A DNA stretch of 64,000 nucleotides, from assembly GCA_020744425.1 (NCBI GenBank), contig JAGMUV010000005.1:3782001-3846000 (forward strand), in the 5' to 3' direction. This DNA comes from Dactylonectria macrodidyma (Eukaryota > Ascomycota > Sordariomycetes > Hypocreales > Nectriaceae). Shown here piece after piece: positions 45,227 through 57,982 of this stretch. Position 1 is the first letter of the stretch, and the number at the start of each line of letters is the position of its first letter. The notes under the pieces were generated by a model. That model did no database searches, was not told the origin of the DNA, and saw nothing but the letters and a program-made list of their open reading frames with translations. Both the position numbers and the translations under genes were made by a program.

Positions 45227-46696
45227 ATGCAGAAATGCTTACGAGGCTCTACTCTCTCACAACCCAACCCACCACCCAGAAAGCAAAATGCCTAATTCGC
45301 CACGGCCGAATACCACCATGCATTAACTGTGTGCGTTGTTAATGACCAAGATAAAAAAAAAATACCAGAACCTCAACTTGGGAGATTGTCCGGAAGAGGG
45401 CGAAACGAGTTCTTGCTTCTCCTAGCTACATTAGCTTACATGTGCTGTTAGTCTAGCTACGGTCTAAAAAAAAATAGATCCGTCCCTCTATAATGCCTGT
45501 TTCTTAGCTGCTTTGTGTGTTGTGCCAACGTGATGTTCTGTGTCTAGTTATGTCGTGATCTGATTTATCAAATTGGACAAGTGTTCCGTGCCGCCGTTGA
45601 AATGAGACGCAAATTGCCAATGGCTGTCAAGAAATATTGGCAGGGCTGATTACAATCCTGCCTTTTATGCGTACATGTGGAAATCGGTTTCAACGTATCT
45701 GTGGCCAACATGCTCGCTTATCATGTCCGAAAAGCAGGTCTTCTTTGTTTAGGCCGTAATCAGTCAAAATCAGCTCATTTAAGAGCCATGGCTTCGGCAA
45801 ATCACAACATCGCAGCTTAGCAATGGTCAAAGTGTCTAGGACATGGCGTCGTCCCTGTCACCGTTGTATACCCGAGCGACTGCTCTTGAAAAGAAACGAC
45901 AACATTACCACGGTCCACGCGGATGCATATGATTCATGTTCACATTAACTTCTTTCGATCTCTTTCATTTCCCTGTCTCTCTCTCTTTCTGTGTCTGCCT
46001 CATGATGCCTGTCTGTCGAGCCCGGAATCAATCCTGGTTCCCATGTCCTTCGGCACCCTCCTTCCAAATAGTCATATTCCAATAAGTTCCTTCGTGCGTA
46101 TTCGGTTTTTGCCCCTTCCGAACCTCCCTGTCTCCCTGTCTCCCTTTTCCCCTTTGTCCCCAAAAAGCAAAGCGAATTAAACGGTGTCCGTTTGATCCGG
46201 GGATATCATTGTACAACGTCTCTTGGGCCGGAGCCGGACAAAAATGTCGTCGAGAAAATAAAAAGAAAACCAAGCACATGTGATGGTGTTTGATGTGAGC
46301 AATAGACGAAAAATCGAATTAAGAACGCCTTTGGTGAGTGTAATCCGGGCTCTGCGTCCTGGTTGCAACCGTTCCCTTCCACGCCAAGGTACTGACCCCT
46401 TATCGGTCGTCTCTGCATTTGATGGGCTGGTAGCCTTTGTTGCAATATCGAGCAATCGCTTCAGTGAGCGAGCCGAGTGGTTCGTCAGGGATGCCCTTGG
46501 CATCGGCGAGTACGCGATTGTGGTCGGGCGGTAGCTAAGTGTAGTAGTCATAATACATGTGTTGTTTGCAAGCGTTTTTGTCCTCCTTGATCGTGATGGT
46601 ATATGTGAGCTAGTAACAACACTGAGACACCCTCCATACGGGGAGGGTCCCATCTAATTTTGGTGGCTTTTCGAAGTCCCTTCACCAACGCTCTCC
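45227..46696. other. Convergent intergenic region, GAPDH / AF4-like gene
   Basis: About 1.5 kb. A-rich runs at 45352-45362 and 45466-45474 probably lie in or after the GAPDH 3' untranslated region. A CT-rich stretch lies at 45955-46010. No gene recognised. Confidence 0.55.
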
Positions 46697-49126
46697 TCAA
46701 AGGGAGACTTCGGGGGACCAGTCGACATTCTCATCAGCGCACCAGTGGCGGAGAATGCGCAAAGCAGCCGAGGAGATCTCGTCGAGAGAAGACCAAGGGG
46801 TGATGGAGGCGCGAAGGGAGGATGAATCGATGCCGTCGTTGGCATCGCGAACAAGAGGCCAGAGACGAGCTCGAGAGCGCTCGTGACGGATGAGGTCTTG
46901 GATGGTGATGTGGGCAGAGGGATTCTCGAAGGTCCCGTAGCACTTGACCACCTCTTCGATAGACACAGCATGCAGCATCAAAATAAGAGCATACAGTGGC
47001 TGATACCGCCGCGTATCAAGTCGCCGCATCTCCTTTTGCAGGAATTCCAACAGCGGAAACATGCTCTCCCAGCTCGCCGGGTCGCATGCCTTGCCAGACA
47101 GGCCGCGGGCAAGGTTTAATGCCTGGAAGCTTGCCATGAATGCGATGATGCTTTCCACGGTGAGTACGTAACCTAACTTGACGCCCGAATCGCGTTGTTG
47201 CGCATTGCCATTGGCCTGGTTGGCCTTCTTCATCGCTACATCACCGTTGTGCTTGAGGCGCCGCCCCATGGTAGAGTAGCGGTTCTGCCTGTCGAACATA
47301 GCTCGAAGCTCAGCCTTATCAGCGCGGGGGGGTTCCGTGCCGTTGGCGATGGGCCGTTCTGAGGATGCTGGCGCGGAGGGAGTGACCGTGGCAGCCTCCC
47401 CGGGGGTAAAAACTTGCGAATTGTTTGAGCTGACTCGTGACATTGCAATAGTGCCCTTCTTGGATGGTGTAGATGGAGGCGGCGGGAGTCGAGACGAGCT
47501 AGATATGGACGAGGTTCGAGGACGTTTGACGGATATTGAGTCCACGATGATTTCAGTCGCGCTGGCAGGACGTTTCTTGGCCTGCGCAGGTGCTGCTTCT
47601 ATGCTGACGGATCGTTCTTGTCGCGATGGCTCCTTTCGTGGTAGCGGCAGCGCAAGGTAGCGTTTGACCGACTGTCTGATGCGTTTCGAGATGTAAAGTG
47701 TCACGATGAGGCTCTTCCGCTTCTCCTTGCCGCCTGATTCCTCATCATCCTGTTCTACAGGCGCCTTCCTGGCCGTCGCAGAGGAAGTCCTGTCCTCTTT
47801 AGGGCGTTCTTCGTTCCGTCGCTCGACTCGCTCGTCCTCGTCCCTGTCTTCTCGGTGCTTATTGTTGTCCGACCTGGCTTCTAACTTGACCTCGAGTTTG
47901 CCTCGTTTAGACAATTCAGCCTCCAGCAAAGGTGGCAGCGTGGGCGACAGTAGCGCAGGCATTCGTATTGGCGTCGGCACGGGAGACTTCTCTCTCTTAA
48001 TCCGAGGAGGCTCCTCCTGCTGCTTCTTGGGCTTGGCCGGCCTAGTGCCGTCCATGGCGTCCTCGCGTGCTTTCTTCCTCTCTCCTCGATCTGCACCATC
48101 GCGGCCATCCAGGTTCAAATGCAGCGGCGATAGCAGCGGGGGGACTGATGGTCGTGACGAACCCTCAAACTTGGTGGGAGTGTTCTTGGTGCTTCCCGAA
48201 GCATTGGGGCGAGTCCCATTGAGCGAGTCACCGCGTGCGCGTCCTGCGGGTGAGGGATTGCGGGCAGCGACCGTCGAGTTCTTCAGACCGGATCGGCCAT
48301 TGAGGAGGGATGAGGACGCAGAAGGCTTAGGGTCTCGTTGAGAAGGGTAGTCTGAGGGCGCGAGCGAATCTCGGTCTTTGCGACGGGGGGGATCGTCGCG
48401 CGATCGCGACCGGTCGTCGGCTGTACGAACAGGGTCAGGGCGGGCACGTTTCTGCGATCGGTAATCGTCGTCGGCATCGGCATTGCGTTTTCTGCTGTCG
48501 GGCGGCGACATGGGTCGGGGAGGGAGGGATGGCTTCGCGGGCGGTTTTGGGGGCAATCTATTGTCGGTCAGCGAGGGAGACTCTTGGGCTCGAGTGACGG
48601 TTGGTTCAACGTACCTCATATCAACGATGTTCTCACGAGGTCTGTATGGTTTGACATCGATAGAGTGGGATACTTCCCGAGGGCGGTGGGCGTCAGGTTT
48701 CCTCACCTCGGGCACAGGCTTCGGATCTCCGTGTGCGCGTTCTAGGTCCCGATCGCGCCTATTAGAGCTCGGGGGCTCGGGTGTGGTGTCGGTGACACCA
48801 GTGGTCTTTTTGTTCTTGTAATCGCTGAGCGACAGCTTCTTCTTCTCGCCGCCGGCCTTGGAGAGGGCGTTGACCTCCCTCGGGACGGGCTTTTGGGGTT
48901 CGACACGCATGTCGTAGTATGACCTGGTGAGGAGAACGCCACGGTCTGCCTCTGAGACGAGGGTGGCGTACTGCAAGCGGGTGTTATCCCATTCTTCAAA
49001 GCGTTTCGATTTGTGGTCGTCGGCGGGGATGCGGTATCGCCAGTCGGGGGAGTACGACAGGTGATGGGGCTTTTCGGGCAAGATGTGCTGGGTGAGCCAC
49101 TGGACCTTTTTCGCCGCAGCTTCCAT
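46697..49126 (-). CDS. Disordered nuclear protein with candidate AF4/Ebp1-type C-terminal homology domain
   Basis: An open frame of 809 residues from MEAAAKKVQWLTQHILPEK; a 23-codon upstream extension was not used. N-terminal conserved block: YSPDWRYRIPADDHKSKRFEEWDNTRLQYATLV ending KKLSLSDYKNKK. Middle 400 residues: charged Arg/Ser/Asp/Pro disorder. The C-terminal ~215 residues are helical: YSTMGRRLKHNGDVAM, LTVESIIAFMASFQAL, MFPLLEFLQKEMRR, YALILMLHAVSIEE, and SSAALRILRHWCADEN. The RLKH-x-x-D start, helix spacing and final aromatic helix resemble the C-terminal homology domain of AF4/AFF proteins. In S. pombe that domain type marks Ebp1, partner of Ell1 and Eaf1 in the super elongation complex. 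A likely 57-nt in-frame intron at 48558-48614 (donor GTACGT, branch GCTGAC, acceptor ATAG) would shorten it to 790 residues. AF4 assignment is an inference; the gene itself is certain. Confidence 0.7.
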   Translation of the reverse strand: MEAAAKKVQWLTQHILPEKPHHLSYSPDWRYRIPADDHKSKRFEEWDNTRLQYATLVSEADRGVLLTRSYYDMRVEPQKPVPREVNALSKAGGEKKKLSLSDYKNKKTTGVTDTTPEPPSSNRRDRDLERAHGDPKPVPEVRKPDAHRPREVSHSIDVKPYRPRENIVDMRYVEPTVTRAQESPSLTDNRLPPKPPAKPSLPPRPMSPPDSRKRNADADDDYRSQKRARPDPVRTADDRSRSRDDPPRRKDRDSLAPSDYPSQRDPKPSASSSLLNGRSGLKNSTVAARNPSPAGRARGDSLNGTRPNASGSTKNTPTKFEGSSRPSVPPLLSPLHLNLDGRDGADRGERKKAREDAMDGTRPAKPKKQQEEPPRIKREKSPVPTPIRMPALLSPTLPPLLEAELSKRGKLEVKLEARSDNNKHREDRDEDERVERRNEERPKEDRTSSATARKAPVEQDDEESGGKEKRKSLIVTLYISKRIRQSVKRYLALPLPRKEPSRQERSVSIEAAPAQAKKRPASATEIIVDSISVKRPRTSSISSSSRLPPPPSTPSKKGTIAMSRVSSNNSQVFTPGEAATVTPSAPASSERPIANGTEPPRADKAELRAMFDRQNRYSTMGRRLKHNGDVAMKKANQANGNAQQRDSGVKLGYVLTVESIIAFMASFQALNLARGLSGKACDPASWESMFPLLEFLQKEMRRLDTRRYQPLYALILMLHAVSIEEVVKCYGTFENPSAHITIQDLIRHERSRARLWPLVRDANDGIDSSSLRASITPWSSLDEISSAALRILRHWCADENVDWSPEVSL

Positions 49127-52117
49127 TGTTCGTGGATGTGGGCATCCCGGGAGAACAACGACGGGTGTGACCGATGGTGCGGTTGGGTGAGGCAAGCGAC
49201 GCGGCGGGGAAGCGCAGAAGAAGACCCCGGGACGCGACGACTAGCGACGACGACGGATGGAGAGGGAGGTGGAGATCGGCGGAGAATAGCGACTAGCGAC
49301 GACGATGGTGGTGAAGCGACGGCGCGATATGGACAAGGGAAGACGCGATGGCGGACACGCGATGTAGGGTGTGGAGATAGAGGAGGAGGAAGAGAATGGA
49401 GTGTTGATTCGGGAAAATCGCAGGGTCGGACGCGCACTCGGAGATGGTTCTTGTCGACGATGCGGGTGAGGTGAGAACGAACTGTTGATGGTAATGACAA
49501 CCAACGGTGATTGATGGCAAGGTGAGAAGAGGGTGAGGGCGGTTGTTCGCGGAAATAAAGAAGTGGAGCGCGAACCGCCGAGGGATACGGGCACGTCGTC
49601 AAGGAGAGTCGTGAACAAAGAGTCGTAAAAGGAGGATTCGGGGCTTTGGGGCAGAGTCGCAGAGTTGCGGGAGTCGCAAGCAGTCGCAGAAGGAGGCGCT
49701 GTAGGGCCCGCTGAGGCAGAGAGAGAGGCAGTGGATCAGAGCCCAAAAGCTCTGTCCGAGGCCCGGCAATGGCGATGTGCGACGAGCACAAAGAGAGGTA
49801 GAGGGAGGCCGGGGAGGATGGTAATAAAGAGGCTCCAACTGCGGAGGAGGGAATGTCGTGTAGGCGAAGTAGGCGAGGGAGTGCGATTGCGATTGGGGAA
49901 GTAGGTAGGGAGTAGTGTCAGCCCGTGGAGTCCCCAAGCCAACAAGGGAAGCAAGCAAGCCTTCGAGGTTTGAAGAGAGTAGTAGTGCCAAGTGTGGGAG
50001 AGCAGTGCTAAAATTATGGAGAGACAAGAGCCTAGGTACCTAGCTAGGCGGCTAGAGGTCCGTGTAGGCGTTTGCAGTGGTGGACGGACCGCTGCCAAGT
50101 GCTGGTTTCGTGTTTGGTCTGTTGGCTTAGCCTGACTGCCTAGGTGCCTTGGTCAGCTGAGTTCAAATAAGGTACTTACTTATGTATGGGTATAACGCCT
50201 ACCGACAATGTACAGGGCTCACCGCGGCACAAGAAAACACTGGGACAAACACAACGAGCACTGCTCGGCGTTGGATGTCATCAAGTTGGGAACTTCTCAA
50301 TGGCCAATACCGTGTCGCAAACACACAACAACAACAACAACACAGCCCTCTCCTTTCCTCCTACAGCCTATGGGTAACTTTACGTACCTACCTACGGCAT
50401 GGCCAGTTCAGTAGTGGATCTGCCCGTACCTAGTAGCCTATCTCCAGTACCAAACTCTTACACAGCATCTGCCCCCATTTCTTTCCCCCCCAAACTGCCA
50501 CCATGCATGTGCTGGTGGCGGGTTTTAGCGGCTCCTCTCTTTTTGATCACTCAATCGATCGATCCACGGGTGCCATTTTTTACTTTCCGCTTCCCCCCCT
50601 TCGCCTATTTGTTTCCAGAGACCATTCCCGCGCAATTCAGAAGACTAAATTACCAACTACCTTACCTTGCCTAGGTAGGTAGGTGAGATGTTCTATTTCC
50701 ACTTATAGCAATAGCCTATTTCCAAAGCCATTCCGGCATGTTCTCCACGCCGCCCGAAACACGCACCTTTTTCTCCCGAGGAACGGCCTTATTGTCACGT
50801 CACTTTTACGCGACTGCTCGTTTCGCCGGTCCCCGTTTTGGCTGATTCTACGTCTGGCTAAAGCAGGGCTCTTCTTCCGCCACTTTCTGCTCGTACAACA
50901 AATCAAATTCTCTCCATCCCCCGCCAACCTACCATGGAACTTTAATACTTTTGTCGTCTAATTAACACATGCAAAATGGCTGACTCCAGGAGTTCCAGCA
51001 CCTGCCTCGCCGGCGTCATACAAATGAGCCATATCCACGATATATACTTGGAGCCTTCGAGGCACAAGAGGTCCGTTGACGAAGTCCCGGCGATAGGGAC
51101 TTTGAGCACATGACTCCATGTGCTGCATCCCGTCCAGCTACATGTACCTAGGTAGGTACGTATGTTGTGTCGGAACTTGGTCAACCAGATGATCGGCTAC
51201 TTGCAACATCGCCCCAAATCGTTTCTAAATCCTTCCGAAATCGTTCAAATCGTTTCTCGTCTCTCTTTGAGGCACCTGCAACATAACCCGTTGTCTTAAT
51301 TCTAACTTTCTCGACCACACTTTTCTACCTAGACACTCCAGGAAGGGTAGAACAAAACCCCGTTCTCACGGGCCAATTCAACTTCACCCTAATATGCTCA
51401 TGTCCTCGCCGCCCATCTCACACTCCAGTTATTCTTCTTCGGCCACCTCTACAATACATCTTTGCCGCATACTTCCGTGTCAAACTTCAATCCCCAACCC
51501 CGCCCTCGGCCGTTTCCATGCACCGCGCTTCCGTATCTCACGAACACTAAGTTACGCAGTGCTTCTGTTCTAGGACTCGGCAGTGTCCTGAACCATGCAA
51601 AAGTCACACCTGAGACCAATTAGAGTCGTAAACCTCTGCTGAACCAGGTGATGCCATGTTGAACAGCAAAATGACATCTCGCTCCTCGCGTCATAGGTAG
51701 TCATGCCCGTTAATTAGTCCTCAAATCTCGCCTTGTACTACGCCGCCCCAAAGCCGTTACACTACTCTTCGTTGTGTCACCTTCACAATCCATATCCGTA
51801 TACAAGGGCCACAAACCATCGAAATGCAAAACTCCTGTCAGTCCTACAAACACTTTAGGCGCCTGAGTGCCCGCAGCTTTCGCTCGTCCTTGGGGTATAT
51901 GCCACGCCCACCGAGTCCACCCATCTATTACCGCTCCGCGGCTGCTCTTTCAGGGATGAAGCCATTGAGAAAGACGCTCGCTGCCAAATCAACGCCCACC
52001 CAAGCTCTCTGCCGTATACATCAAGACCTGCTTGCACCCTCAAATATACTACCGCTAGAGCAAGTCTCCTAGCTCCGTCTCCAGGACAAGCCCGGCTATA
52101 CGCCTAAACTTGCCAAC
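49127..52117. other. Intergenic region, 3 kb
   Basis: The part next to the AF4-like gene (49130-49700) is a purine-rich plus strand, hence CT-rich in the transcribed sense, probably its leader/promoter. TAGG-type motifs occur near 50036, 50383, 50672 and 51150, and a (CAA)n run at 50328-50342. Frames are short; no gene recognised. Confidence 0.5.
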
Positions 52118-54724
52118 TCAACGGCCATTGTGAATCAACACTGCGTTCCCATTAGGCGCCTTGCGTTTTTTTACGCCGCCCTCGTCCTCTCGATCCTCTC
52201 TATTCTCCAGCGCTTCCAGTCGACCCGACAGCGCCCTCATTTGATTACTGAGATTAAGTCCTGTCGGGATTGTCGCGTTGATATGCGCCACAATGTCGTT
52301 GTACATCCGTCTCGTGTTGAACGCGTTCACCCAGGAGCTCAAGTGCATGATCTGCATCTGGTGACCTTCGTATCCTTTTCTGAGCTCGTCACGAAGCTCC
52401 TCCATCTGTGTAGTCAGGGTTGAGAGGGTGTTTCTGTGCCCCTCAACTTCCTGGCCATGCTGATAAATCAGGGCCGACATGTGCTCGCTCCGTTTTGTCT
52501 GAGCGACATTGGCCACTTCGCATGCTCTTCGGAATGACGAGGCACTGTCCGTCGGCGAATTGACTCCCTCGGCTTCTTTCTGGAGCGACGAGACCCTGCC
52601 AGACAGAGCGCTGAGCTTTTCATCTGCCTTCCCCCTAGCAGCTCTCTCTTTGTCAATGAATCCGCCAAAGTGGTTAGCCATGACATCTAAGCGAGTGCTG
52701 AACATCTCCTGCAATCTTTTTGCTGTGACAGCTAGCTCCTGCTTTAATATCTCGCGGACTTTGTCCTCCGTCATGGCGTTGGAGTGACTCTTGGCAGTAT
52801 CCTTTAGCAGCATTTCTGCCGCACTCACGAGTTCCGGCTTCAACATCTCGCGGACCTTTTCTTCTGTCACAGCGTTGGACTCGCTGCTTGCAGTCTCCTT
52901 GAGTAACTGTTCTACTGCATTTGCAAGTTCCGGTCTCAGCACTTCGCGGACCCTTTCTTCCGTCATTGGCTTCGGATGTGTCAATTTCTGCACTGCGGTG
53001 GCGAGTTCCGATTTCAACATGTCGTACACTCGTTCCTTGGTCATGAAATCGGCGGTACGGGCATCGTCCTCTTTCAGACGTTTCTGAATGGCCGGCACGT
53101 CATCAAGCAGAGGTTTTAGCTTGTCAAGAGGGATTTCTGATACAAGTGATTGTAACGAGGACAAATGTGCCACCATTTTGTCCAGCATCGTCTTCTGGTC
53201 TGATATGCGTCTTGCTTGATCCGAAATTGAAGTATTTAGATGCGATATATCAGGGATTTTCTTTTCCATTTGACGACTTGACTTCCTCAGCTCCTCAAAT
53301 TGGCCTGGCAACTGCTCATCATACTTTGTAATGCTCGAGAGTGCAGAGTTTATCTTGATGCTGAAGGTTGCGATTTTGTCATTTTGTGACCTGACAATGT
53401 CTTTGAATTGAGCTTCAGATACACCAGGCTCAGGTTTGGGTGAAAGCTTGAGGTCAGGTTGAGGTTGAGACTTGGGTTGATACTTGGTGTTCAAGTTGGC
53501 TAACTTGTTATTTACCTGCTCGTTCATTGCTGTTAATTGCATACCTGCGGCAGCGAGACCGGTCACGCTCTTCTGTTCCAGGATCTTGAATCTGTCTTGC
53601 AATTGCTGGATTTCCCTGGTCATTTCGTCTTGACTCTTTTTTAGTTTTGTGTTCTCAAGTTTGAGGCTTTCCTTTTCTTGGCGAGTAGCTTCAAACTGAC
53701 CCTTCAGATCCTGTAAATCACTGTCAAACTTTCGTTTGAATTCATTGATCTTCTGATCTAGGTGAAGAGTGAGGGATTCGGAGGCGAACGTTGCTGGTTG
53801 TTTCGGACTTTTCTCAGGATCTGGGGGTTGGCTTTTGGTTGGCTCGCCCTTGGCTGGGTCCGGCTGAGAGTGTTTTTGACCAGCTAGATTCGACAGTACT
53901 TGGTTTGTAGATAACTGGCCAAACTGGGACTGTAGCTGCTCATCTACTTTCTTGATCGAATCGTTGCACATGGCCACATCATTTGTGGCCTTCTTTGTCT
54001 GTTCCTGGAACATAACCGAGACAGACGGAAAGTCCACATGTCTGACACCCGATCGCGCATGGTCGTCTCGCAACTTCGCCAGTCTCTTTTCTGCCGCCTC
54101 TTTCTTCTGCATCCAAGAAACCCTCTCACATACTAGCTTCGTGAGAGGATTGATGATGGCATTTTTAGTAGTACCCCGTGGGCCTAGCTTAGTTGTTTTC
54201 TGTGTTTCCAGCCCTGCTATTTCTCAGTTATTGGATATTCTGTCGAGAGGATTCCGCTACTAACCCTGTCCCAAAGCCTTGCCAGACTTTGAGGGCGTCG
54301 CCCATGGTGGTCTTGGTCCGCCACTGAAGGATTTGTTTGACGGCCCGAGGGGTGCATTCGAGGGCACGTCCCTGTCGCGGCCTCGATCTCGATCCCGCAA
54401 ACGATCAGGTGAACGATCAGACGAACGATCTCGAGAACGATCTCGCGACCCACCTCGATCTCGTCCAAAGTTTGAGCTTCGACGGGGAAATGTATCATGT
54501 GGAGAGCTTTGACTATGAATTGGGCTGTGGCCTTCGTAGGGTCGTTCGCGTTCTTCGCGGCGATCATCACGGCGGTCGTCACGGCGGTCACGTCGGTCGT
54601 CACGTCGATCGTCACGTCGGTCGTCACGTCGGTCGTCACGTCGGTCGTCGCGACGGTCGTAGCTTCGGTCGCTGGAATCGAGTCGACGGGGGAGGTCGGG
54701 GCGCCTATTCTGGCCTGCCATCAC
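52118..54724 (-). CDS. Long coiled-coil protein with DRRDD-repeat N terminus
   Basis: Exons 54265-54724 and 52118-54216 (intron 54217-54264, donor GTTAGT, branch ATAACTGAG, acceptor AATAG, phase 1) give 852 residues. The second exon is open upstream of its first ATG, which supports the join. Residues 1-60: basic/acidic DRRDD repeats. 60-150: RS/RD-rich then GPRPPWATPSKSGK. From about 190 on the protein is mostly coiled coil, with Pro-rich breaks (QPDPAKGEPTKSQPPDPEK; QPKSQPQPDLKLSPKPEP). About 545-650 holds four related repeats of ~30 residues. The end is basic (GGVKKRKAPNGN), a nuclear-type signal. No enzyme motif is seen and I recognise no family. RD/DR repeats occur in RNA-processing proteins, but that alone does not fix a role. 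Confidence 0.7.
52700..53044 (-). repeat. Four in-frame coding repeats (78- and 96-bp spacing)
   Basis: Repeat starts at 53044, 52966, 52870 and 52774, coding MTKERVYDMLKSELATAVQ, MTEERVREVLRPELANAVE, VTEEKVREMLKPELVSAAE and MTEDKVREILKQELAVTAK. The last three are spaced exactly 96 bp (32 residues), the first 78 bp. Divergence is mainly conservative, so they are under selection as protein. Confidence 0.85.
54559..54659 (-). repeat. 12-bp tandem repeat coding (DRRD)n
   Basis: About eight copies of a 12-bp unit (plus-strand CGTCACGTCGGT and variants) encode D-R-R-D. One 9-bp unit (DRR) breaks the period but keeps the frame. Length polymorphism between strains is expected. Confidence 0.85.
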
Positions 54725-56091
54725 GGCACTGGAAGCACAGGTAGACGGGATAGCATGCGCGACTGAGGGGTGCTGTGAGACAAGGAATGGAGTAGTAGAC
54801 CAGCCCTGGGTCCAATGCCATCAAGAGTGCGTGGCTAAGGGGAGAACCAGTTGTACCTGGTCCAAGCCTACGACCCTATGACCTTGAGACTATTGCGACC
54901 TTTGGTGGCGACTGAGTGGGCAAGCTCAACTAGACAATTAAGACGAAGTGAAAGTCTGCTATGCTCGCGGTGGAAGAAGTGGGAAAGGTGGAAGGCGATG
55001 GAAGGATGGAATGTGCAGAATGCGCGTCAAGCAGTAGAACCCGGAAGGACAGACAAATATGGCGTTAGGGCGTGAGAGGTGAGAGGGGATTGGAAGCTGA
55101 GAAAAAGCAACGAGTGGGAGGATGACACACGAAGCGTGTGGAAATGAGTCGTTGGCAGATGGAAGAAAGACAATCCAGGGCGTGCTTGCAAAGCGTCCGC
55201 ATGCTAGTTACTACCATTTAGGTAGGAAGGTGGTATGCACAGTGTTGTTGGGTCTGATAAAAATGCGCACCTGCCGTACAGCTGCGATCAGTCAAGCACT
55301 ATGATAGATCTCCACGGCAGGACCGCGATTCACTGACAAGGGAAGGCGGTAGGACATGTTTGGCGCTCCTTCTCAGCTCAGTGATTGAGGGAAGGAAGGG
55401 CCCAGTATTCTGCCCCGCCATCTCTCGCTTGTGGAAAGGTTTCAGCCAACCAAAGATGAACGCGGAACGGGTGTGATTGATCGAAACGTCTTTCCTCGAA
55501 GAGTAACGAGTAACGGTAACGGCTCAAGGCTTGTTTCGCCTCCATCATGGCACATGCGATGCTCTACCTAGGGACATCGAGTATATGGGTAGGTACTGAC
55601 GCTGATAATCCCTCTTGTGACGGGATCTAATATAAGACAACCATTGACTACGACCCTCACAACTCGACAATTTGTTGACAAACGCTGCACATCTCAGTTG
55701 GCTGTACAACCTATCAGCGATAAGGTACATACCTACCTAGGGGTCCAGGTATTGGCAGTACCACCCAGTGCAGAGTGCAGTAGCGTCTTTGGTCAAGACG
55801 CCAGGCATCAAGTTTCTCCACCACAACGGCCCACTTCCGAAAGCGGTGTATGGGCTACACTCGTGGCGCATTGGACCTGAGGCGCGCAAGTCTTTTGGCT
55901 GAAGTGGGTTCCCTAAATAGGCGCCAGCCGCGCGCGCGCATATTTTTTCCGACCAAAGGCAGGCACGCAGACCTTAGCAGGGAGCTCCAAAAGTGTCCAG
56001 CCTCACTCCTTTGGCATTCCTACAACTTGCCACAGCCTTGCTCCCCCAACATCAAAATCTCGGCCAATCTGCGAGCGCAACACGCGACGAA
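54725..56091. other. Divergent intergenic region, coiled-coil gene / RVB2
   Basis: About 1.4 kb. A TACCTACCTAGGGG motif lies at 55729-55742. The RVB2 side shows GCGCGCGCGC (55930-55939) and CTCCCCC. No gene recognised. Confidence 0.55.
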
Positions 56092-57635
<1,544 letters not shown>

Positions 57636-57982
57636 ATAATCGGCGAGCAGGCCTGGCGTTTGGGAAACGGGTGTGCGGTCAAGGGCGGATGTGATGGAAT
57701 ATTTGTACCATACGAAAATGTGGCGTACTATGTAGACGGTCGCGTCTAGAACTAAAATCACAGAACCAGCTATTCTTCTTCTATGGATATCACCTCTTAT
57801 ATGTGTCTTCTGTATGTGAAGCGTCATTATACAAGCCAACATTCGATGTTCATGCTATCCAACGGTAGTCTCCATACTACGTTTCCATTCCCAATATGTC
57901 CAAGCCAAAGGAGGGACATTGGGCATTTAATGTTCATTAATTCATTTCCTGGAGATGGCGGGCTCTCAAGCTGGCTGATGTA
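57636..57982. other. Convergent intergenic region, RVB2 / lectin-like gene
   Basis: 347 bases of 3' flank. Nothing recognised. Confidence 0.6.

Noticed and set aside
48742..49791. 349-codon minus-strand frame overlapping the start of the AF4-like gene
   Set aside because: Pro/Ser/Arg/His-rich leader translation that overlaps the true N terminus in another frame.
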